A DNA stretch of 64,000 bases. Origin: Trichobilharzia regenti. Taxonomy: Eukaryota; Platyhelminthes; Trematoda; Strigeidida; Schistosomatidae. The notes beneath the pieces are model-generated. The model ran no database searches. It was not told where the DNA came from and saw nothing but the letters and a program-made list of their open reading frames with translations. How positions within the stretch are numbered: the first letter of the stretch is position 1; every line of letters begins with the position of its first letter. The stretch spans positions 51,274,352 through 51,338,351 of the forward strand of contig OX235270.1 of assembly GCA_944472135.2 (NCBI GenBank), in the 5' to 3' direction. Below, piece after piece: positions 11,901 to 20,900 of the stretch. A program made the position numbers and the translations under genes.

Positions 11901-14900
11901 CCTTGGGCACTGTGGTAGAGTATAACCAGGATACAAAAGGCATCTTCACTGCAAGCATAAGGGAAAAAGCAGAGAGACAAATCAACACTAGCGAAGAGGT
12001 CAGCGTTGAGAAGCAATGGGGCAACCTGAAAGTGGTGTCAAGTCATACATACACGGAAGTTCTAGGCAGAAAGAAGAGATAGGGTAAACAGTGGCTCACT
12101 ACCGACACATGGGGACTAATAGAAGAGAGGCGGATAGTGAAACAATAGATTATCCAGTGCATCGATGAACAACAAAGACGAGTTGAGTGCATGCTACAAT
12201 ACACTGAATAAAACAGTAGAGAAAGGTGCCAGGGAAGACAGAAGACTATAATATGAAGCGACGGCAAATGAAGCAGAACAAACTGCAGGCAAAGGAGACC
12301 GCAACTCTCTACCAAACAACTAGATATCTTTCGGGCAAAAGTTCGACACAAATTAAGCCAGTTAAGAATGACAATGGAAAGTCAATCACCAAAGAGGTGG
12401 AGCAAAGGAAACACTTGGCTGAACACTTCGAAAGACTTTCACATCGGCTGCCACCAACAACGCGCCGAATAATATCAATATTGGAAGCAGAACTACCAGT
12501 GGACATCAACCGTCCGACGGGAACAGAAGTCCTGAAGGCAATCAAGATACTAAAAACTGGAAAAGAAGCAGAACCCAGCAGAGGCATTGAAAATGGACCC
12601 CGAGACATCAGCGGACTTTATGACACCACAACAATCAGCATAAATGGGAGGAGTCTGAAGGGATCAACCTCCTTTACCTACCTACCTGGGAAGCATCGTT
12701 TCAACTACAGGCCGACGGAACTGACGAGGATATCAAAGCCAGAATCGGAAAAGCAAGACAAGCTTTCATTACTCTCAAGTCTGTGTGGAAGTCAACAGCA
12801 CTCAGCATTAAAAATAAGATCCGGATTTTCAACTCCAATGTGAAGTCAGTGCTACTATTCAGATCAGAGACTTGGCGCGCCATAAAGAGCACCCCAAACA
12901 AATTATAGACCTTCATTAACAGTTGTCTTCGCTCAATACTCAAGATCAGATGGCCAGAAAGGATCAGCAACAGGGATCTCTGGCAATGAACGAACCAACC
13001 AGGAAACGAGTGTGCAACAAATAAGCAGGAAGAACTGGAGGTGGATTGGCCATACGCTGAGGAAACCATCAAGTGACATCACTAGACCAGCCATTGCTCG
13101 AGTGGAACCCGAAAGGGAAGCGGTGAGTTGGTCGTCCAAGGGTGACTTGGAGGAGTTCATGTGAAGAGGAGATGAAAGCGTGTGGACAGACTTGGAGCCA
13201 GGTGAAAACGTTGAGAGAGGACCGAACGCAGTGGAGACGTTCGGCTGAAGCCCTATTTTCCTCTAGGAACTAAACAATACAATAATAATAATGTGTACTT
13301 CAAATTAGTTCGCACTATTTAATTGTTTTTCGGGAGAGAGCTTAGAAATGTGTTGAGCGGAATTCTTCGTGTTTCAAGTTATGTCCATTTCTTGTGAGAA
13401 TTCTCTAAAACCGCAATGCATTCGAATAACTTTGCGTAATTACGATAAATGTGTTAGTCAATGGTTCATTGGTAGAATGCTCTCCAACCACGCTTATGAT
13501 GCTGGGTTTGATATCCTGCCGATGCACTCCTAAACCTCCCGCTAGTCAACTCGATAAAGGAGGAAGGTTGGGTGTTGAGGTTAGCGATCCTACTGCATAA
13601 AAACAACATCACTACTTCTGAAACTCCTAAGCTCAGACTTGAATCTCCATTTTCCTCTCAGAACGTGAAGCAATGACAAAAAACCCGGGAAATTTGTACA
13701 AAACACATTTGCATTAGAAAATTGCTTAGGTTTTTATCCTTAACTTGTATTGTCCTTCAAAAATGTTTGCATGTTATTTTCACTTTTTTAGAACATTATT
13801 AACTTAGATTCTTCAATATTATTATGTTTATTTACATTGTTTCCTAATATTTATGTTTTGGTCATCTGACTGTTAGTAGCATCTGCCAATGCGACTATTT
13901 ATGATTGTTTACTTTCTGTGAATAGTCATCTTGAAGGTGGAATATACCCATTTCCTACCTACTTTTGTGCTTAATCTATCTAGTCGGAAGATCAAAGTGA
14001 ATTTGTTTTTTTTAACGTTTTCATGCGTATAGGTACTGCTTCTGAGAAAATATTGTCGCATTAATAGTACAGCATTCTGTCTATCTGGTTAGTGCAATAG
14101 AAATGAGACTACTTTTTTGTGAAACTCAATTATACTTCATGATTTGTATGTGTACCTCAGTAGTGTTGTTTCCGATGTTTCATGTAAGTGACAAATCTAA
14201 GAAAATCTTGGCGGACAAAGTTGATAAATAAAAAAAGTCCTAGCCGGAATGGAAATAAGTTTGTCTATGCACAACTGCATTTATTTATCTAGCTTCCAAT
14301 TTAGGTAAACCAAGACGAAAGGCTCTATGCAGTGAATTTAAGTAATAGGCAGTTGAATTATTGCCGTTGTGTGATTACTATATTTAACATCAATAAACAT
14401 ATAAGCGTCAGTGGCACAGCGGTTAGGACGCTCGCCAACGATGCACATGGTTCGGGGTTCGGTCCCCGGCCGACGCACTCCTTTACCTCAATAAGTCAGA
14501 AATAATAATGGTGAAGAGAAAAGGCTGGGCATGAGGCTAGCAACCTCATCCTGTACAATTCAACACTTCTACAGAAACTTCAAGCCACTAGCTTGAAGCC
14601 CTATGTTCCACTGGGAACGTGAAGGAAAAAACAAACAAAAAACCCATATACTGTAGGGCTAGATACCAAGTCATCACGTTCCCTTGATTTGACTAAAAGT
14701 CCCATGTTTGTTTTATAGTACTAGAGTTTGTGTTCTGTTCCTAAACATTTTTATTGCATCAGCGAACACGTACGAAAGGGCTTTTGGTGTTTGCATATTT
14801 ATTAGAGTTCTCACCACATGTTTAATATGAAGCACTGTCAGCAGACTAGAAATTTATCTCCTTTTATTGATTGTGAGCTTCTTAATACCGTTTTTAACTA

Positions 14901-17900
14901 GTGTTCCAGATGAAGAAGATCTTATGAATGCCCAACCCGGTACTCCAGGAGTTGCTGCAGTTTGTGACAAGTCTGGCGCAAAGAAAAAAACTTCGGACGG
15001 TGCAAAATCAGGCAAAGCATCTGACACTTTCAAATGGAATTTCGAAACAGTGCGTGCTATGCCTTCACAGTCTTCATCATCCTTTCATAGTTCTTCAGCT
15101 TATTCCTCCCCTGATATCTCCTCAACACATACCAACACACATATTCATCATTCTCCTTCATCTTCACAGCCGAATTCAGATGTTCATGGTGGGATAAAAC
15201 GAACACCTGAAAGTAGTACACCGGAAATGTCAGATCGTCATATGTGTGATGGAAATGAAGCGTAAGTTATCAGAAAATGTTAACTTTATGATATATATAT
15301 TCAGTACATTTTCTCCAGTTTCTTGTGCTTATGAAATAAAATTCTCGTTTGAATTGTATATATTCATTAGGCCTAATCATCACTAATCTCATCTCAGGCT
15401 TCATGATATTTTGTAGTTGCATTCAGTTTACCATTTTCCTGACACTACTATTTACTTCAATTTTTATAACTTCAAGAACTGTAGGGGAATTTATTGATTA
15501 CAACGTATATCTACAGAACTATCCGTGTTCAAAGTTATACAGTATTTTTACAAGCCAAGTTTAGCACTTACTTAGATTCCCTTTTTCCTTCAAACTGTTC
15601 ATTTATTTCTTTCTTCTCTAACTAAGAGTTGCAAATGTTATGCTGAATGAGGTAGGCTTAGAACTCGATGTGTTGATTGATTGTCATGCCAATGTTCGTG
15701 GTGGTTTCTTTTGATGCCTTTATTGTTTCATACCTGACGAGTAATTTTATTAGTTTATTTAGTAACATAATCAACAATAATTATATACTAGTTATTAATA
15801 AAATATGTATTCACACACGCAGTGATTTGTTTACAATGCATGACGTCAAATATTTCTTATCAGTTGAAATAGTGGTTTAGTTGAGTAGTGATTCTACTTA
15901 CGACTGTATATAATTTTTGTTTATTAATTATTTACTATTATTGTTATTGTTTTCTCTTCTCAAGCAGTTACTGCAGATACTTCTTTATTTAACTTTAAAT
16001 ACGTAAGGTAGTTATAAAAAGTTTTTATAATCCATATTTTCGAAATCATCTGAATCTTTATTCAAATATTAACAACATCTTAGCTATTTATGTAAGCTGT
16101 GTTTGCTTTTCATGAATTATTTAAAAGAAACTCCTGTTTATATCATTTTGTTTATGGGTGACTAACAGTGGAATTCTTCCTATTCGGGACACATTATCTG
16201 GTTGCGCCTGCATTCCCATTGAGTGATGGTGTTCCAACTGTGACTTAATTCCTGCACTGATCGTGTAAAATTAAAAACATTATGTGTTTCACCTTCCCAC
16301 TTTCATTTTTTTTTACTGAGCATATCTTTCTACGTTTTAATGTAAACAATCGTTGTATTGAAGACATTCTGGCTTCTTTTCCACCTTATATGGTTGTTGT
16401 TGTGTGTTTTATTAGATCACAAGTTAATTTGCGAAAGAATTTTCATTGAGAAGCTTCTCTATTTATGCTTATGATTCGCAGTAAATGATGTTATTGAGTT
16501 ATGAAACACAATACTCCTGCATACGAATAGAAAACTAAGACTGCCGAAATATACAACAGTTGTTGGCATTATATGTGTATATTTGCGACATCCATATGTA
16601 CACTATTGCACACTACTTATTTGTAAAAGTGCTGCTTAGTCATTGAGCATCAATTACTCAAAGTTGTCGACTTCATCCATTTCAGTCTTCGTGTTATAGA
16701 ATAAGTGTGTTTCACAATTCTGTGCACAGCGCATTGTTGTTTTTGTGAGTTCATACTTTTATTTTTTTCATGATTAACTTACATTGACTTACTTTAGTAT
16801 ATTTTTGCCATTGAGTTAAAATTAATATTTACTCCTCTTGTGTTTATCAAACAGATCAGATTTTGTGTAATCTATATTCTCTTTCTTTTTCGCCTTCTAA
16901 CTAGACGTACTTCAAATCCTTTAGCGACGGGACCTCATTATTCAGGTGTCCAGTCATCGTCACAACTTGCTTCCTGTATAGTTGATGAAAATTCTCGTGC
17001 CCAGATTTCACGCCCTATAGGGAATTCTCCGAATCAAGTAACTGGCCCTACTAGCATACCCATTGTTCGAACACAACTTGTTCCACCTGTAACTAGAATT
17101 ATGGCCAATGAGACTTCATCTCAGTCACCAGGATCTCGACAAATGTATGGTAAGTTACTTTTAATTTCTACCGGGAAATATTTCCATGAGGTTCACTAAA
17201 CATTTACTCTTAATTCAACCTGGGTGACTGACTGGTGTCATCAGCTTTAACAGTAACTACTGTGATTGATAATCACACCTTAGGGGTTTCCAAGTTTCAT
17301 TTCATTTGGCAGTTGTCGCTAAAGATATTTTCCAAAAAGTCAGTAAAAACTCCACTATTAAATCACCCAACTGCGTCAGTGGCACAGTGGTTAGGACTCT
17401 CGCCGACCATGCACATGATCCGGGATTCGACCCCCTGCTGACGCACACCTGATATCTATGGTCGGCCTGCAAAATTTGGGCTACCGATATCACATGCTGA
17501 AAATTCCATACTTGTACGAAAGTATGGTGTGGCATCAAGCTGTAGTCAAAAATAAAAAAAAATAAAACACAAAAACAGTGAAAATGTTCACCTCTGTTAC
17601 AAATATTTACTATTTCAGTCTGTCCCGGATAACAAACAAACAAATTTTTATAGTTTTCGAAAATTTTAACTACAAGCAACAATCATATATAGCTTTTTCT
17701 TGTGTACTGCATGCGTCGGTTTTCGCATTCTTACTTCCTGATCCAACCAGAAATAGATTGTGCAGGAACCAGTTTCGGTTCATCGCATTCTGTTGCTGGG
17801 TTTATAATAAAGAGTATCGTGTTGTGCGTTTGCCAACTATTGTATTAATTGGTTTTGCGAACTTGCCAGACACTAGTTGTGTGGCAAAATATGCCATGGA

Positions 17901-20900
17901 ATAAGTATCCATTTATATGTATGTTGCGCATAGATTCACTGTTGATCAGTGCATTGAATAATTTTGTCCCCGTATTCTAGAGTAGCGTGGGGCATAGAGA
18001 TAGTTTTCCAGTACTGCACAACGAAAGCTTTATCCTGACAAATCAGGTTATAAGTATTGTTCATAGGAAAATCCGCACGCGTCCTACATAAACCGACATT
18101 ATTAAGAACAGGCTTTAAATAAGTTCATTGCGCTATCACTTTATTTTATTGAAGTGGATAATTAAGCATGATTCTCTTCTTTAAAACTTTCAGCCTATTA
18201 CCATAACGTATTAATTTGCAGTTATACTATGCGTCTTATTTCTGCTTTTAAAAAATCCTTTTGGTACCACTAGTCAGTATTAGAAGGCGAATAAGAATTG
18301 CAAGCGTATGCCGGTAAAAGCCGTCATCAACGGGATTGCTTTGTGTGCTGATTCACAATGAATATAATTTTGGTCTGATTCACTAACCCCTATCATTTTT
18401 AGGTTACATATCTTCACATGAATGCATTTGACCCAGTTTTGTATCATACAGATATCATGTACTTGAGAATAGCATATGCAATTATGAATACTGATAATAT
18501 TTTCAACAATCTTTACCATTTATGTAGGCGTAAAATAATTCTGATATCATATAGGCGCGAGTGTGAGAGAAAAGAAGTTCATTGTCTTAGAGAAAATAAA
18601 GTTGGTTTTTGTGAAATTTACCTTTTTTAAAACGATATAATAAATACTACCAGTTTTGTATGAGGATTAATTTTTTTTCTAAATTTCATTAACTTAATCC
18701 TCATCGTTTTTTTTTATAGTTGGAGATTCTGGTCAGACAAAAGTTTCCAATTCGAAAAACATTTCAACATCAGCTAATAGCAAACCTCAACAGGGTCAAA
18801 CACCCACATCGGTTGTGACCTTAAATAAACCTTCTTTTTGCTTTCAACAACATGTCTTACCACTGTTACAAGATGTAAGCCATTTCATAGTTTTCTGTAA
18901 TGAAATACCGATATATACATATATATATATATATTCAATTTTTGCAGGTTTTACTCGGTTATATAAGAGTACTTAAATAATTTAATCAATGTAAATTTAG
19001 CAATCAGTATTCTTTTTTGTTCACATATCTTAGTATTTTTATTCGACTAAGCAGTTTGTCTAGTAGTTTTTTGAAAACTACAAAATGACTGTAAAACGTC
19101 CGGTAAACAAGAATCAGTTCCATTTTTATACAACAGCAGCTAACTAACGGAAGTTCTAAGATGAAAAAGAGAATAAAAATAGACTTTACTATTTCGTATC
19201 AAAGTTTCCGTAAACAAAAAAAGAAATAGCTTCCCTCACAATGGATAAGATTTACTGTCTGTTTTTTAAATTCAGCTTTCTCGTTTTTGATGTAAGTTGC
19301 CTCTAAACAATATTCTGAGCGTAAAATAAAGATACACTTAGCTGAGAATTTCAGGATGTTTTGCTTGCTTTCTTAGCGAGGATTTCTGTCTTAATCCTAA
19401 TTCAAAGCAATACGCCATCTGCTTCCTATCTGTTTCTTCAAATATTATGAAGACTTTAGACATACAACCGCTCTTGCATTTTTATTATCATATGCATTTG
19501 ATGTAGCTGCCCAACTAGTACTAACGTCTTATGTAGTCGTTTGCTGGGGCTGTAGGTCTTCATCGACTCAATCTATCATTACCTTATGGCATCTAGTAAT
19601 CCGATAATATTTTTAGATCACATTCATTCGGATACACTTCACAATAGTCTAGTAACATATCAACGTATTGCTTCATTTACGGGCAATACATTTTAAAAGT
19701 TGTTTAACTATGCGATTCACATTTGTCTGTGGGAATTTGTAACTGAAGATGCGGGAGTTATTGATTATTTTAACCACCAATGCGTCTAAATGTAATTTAA
19801 ATTTCGTTATCATGGTGTCTTTTGTCATAGATTATCAACTGTATACTAATCTATTAAATACTGTGAACCGGATTATCTAAGACTTTCAGAAGTTAATCGC
19901 TAACCAAATGTGTATAGTTGTATTTCTGTTTTATGTGTGTAAATGTAATCTGTCACTAAATATTTTATCAGTTGACACAGCTTCACTAACATTAATTTTC
20001 CTTAGTCGTTAACTTCATCACTATCGATTTTTAATCGTATAGCGATACACCACTTGATAAGATCGAGCAGTTCAATATAAACAACATTGACACTATAGAA
20101 GGTGACTTCGTTTTGTTTTATTTAATTCTCAGTATTTAATCGTGTACACCTTCAGTCAGTAAATATTTGACGTATGAATATTATTAGTACAAATTTAGAC
20201 TTTCTTAATATTAGTTCAAGGTACAGGATTAAAAAAAATCAAATTGTGTATGGATTTGTGAGACCACGGGACAATTGTTTTAAAATTAACAAGATTAACC
20301 TGAGCCGTTAAAAATTAACGTAATTATTGTAGTAGTTGTATATGCGGCTAGGGAGTGGTAGGGGAGATGTGTAGTCAAACTACTCAAGGACCGTTGTGAA
20401 ATTACAAATTAGCTTATAATAATAAACCTACTGTCTGTCTGTCTGGATTCAACATAGAACTTGGCACCGATGTGCAGCAGTTCGAGTTGCCACGTTCCAA
20501 ATAGCACACAAAGGTAGACAAGAAGATGAGTGAAGAGAATCAATACAGTCTGACAAGTATAAGAGTGAAACAGAATGGGTAATGGTGGAAAGGAATATGA
20601 AAGATTACAGAGACTGAATACATCTGCGCCAGTGACAACGATTTTGAGCCATGTCACCTATTGTCTTCAGCCATTGATTCCTAGAGTCCCGAGGGATCCA
20701 ACTCGGAAGTCTGCATCTCCCTACCTGACTCAGTTTAACTGTCAAGGATTTCATGGATTGATGCCATGTTTTTGTTTGGCCACCACTGGCTCTTTTCCAA
20801 CCTGCACCTATATCAGCTAGCAATGCCCGTCGGGGGAGGCGATGGTTAGGCATGCGCAGAACGTGACCTAGCCATCTCAATCTATGTAACTTTATAGCCT

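Noticed and set aside
14928..15197. Second open frame overlapping the GCKIII linker exon
   Set aside because: It is a shadow frame; splice phase and continuity support the other frame.
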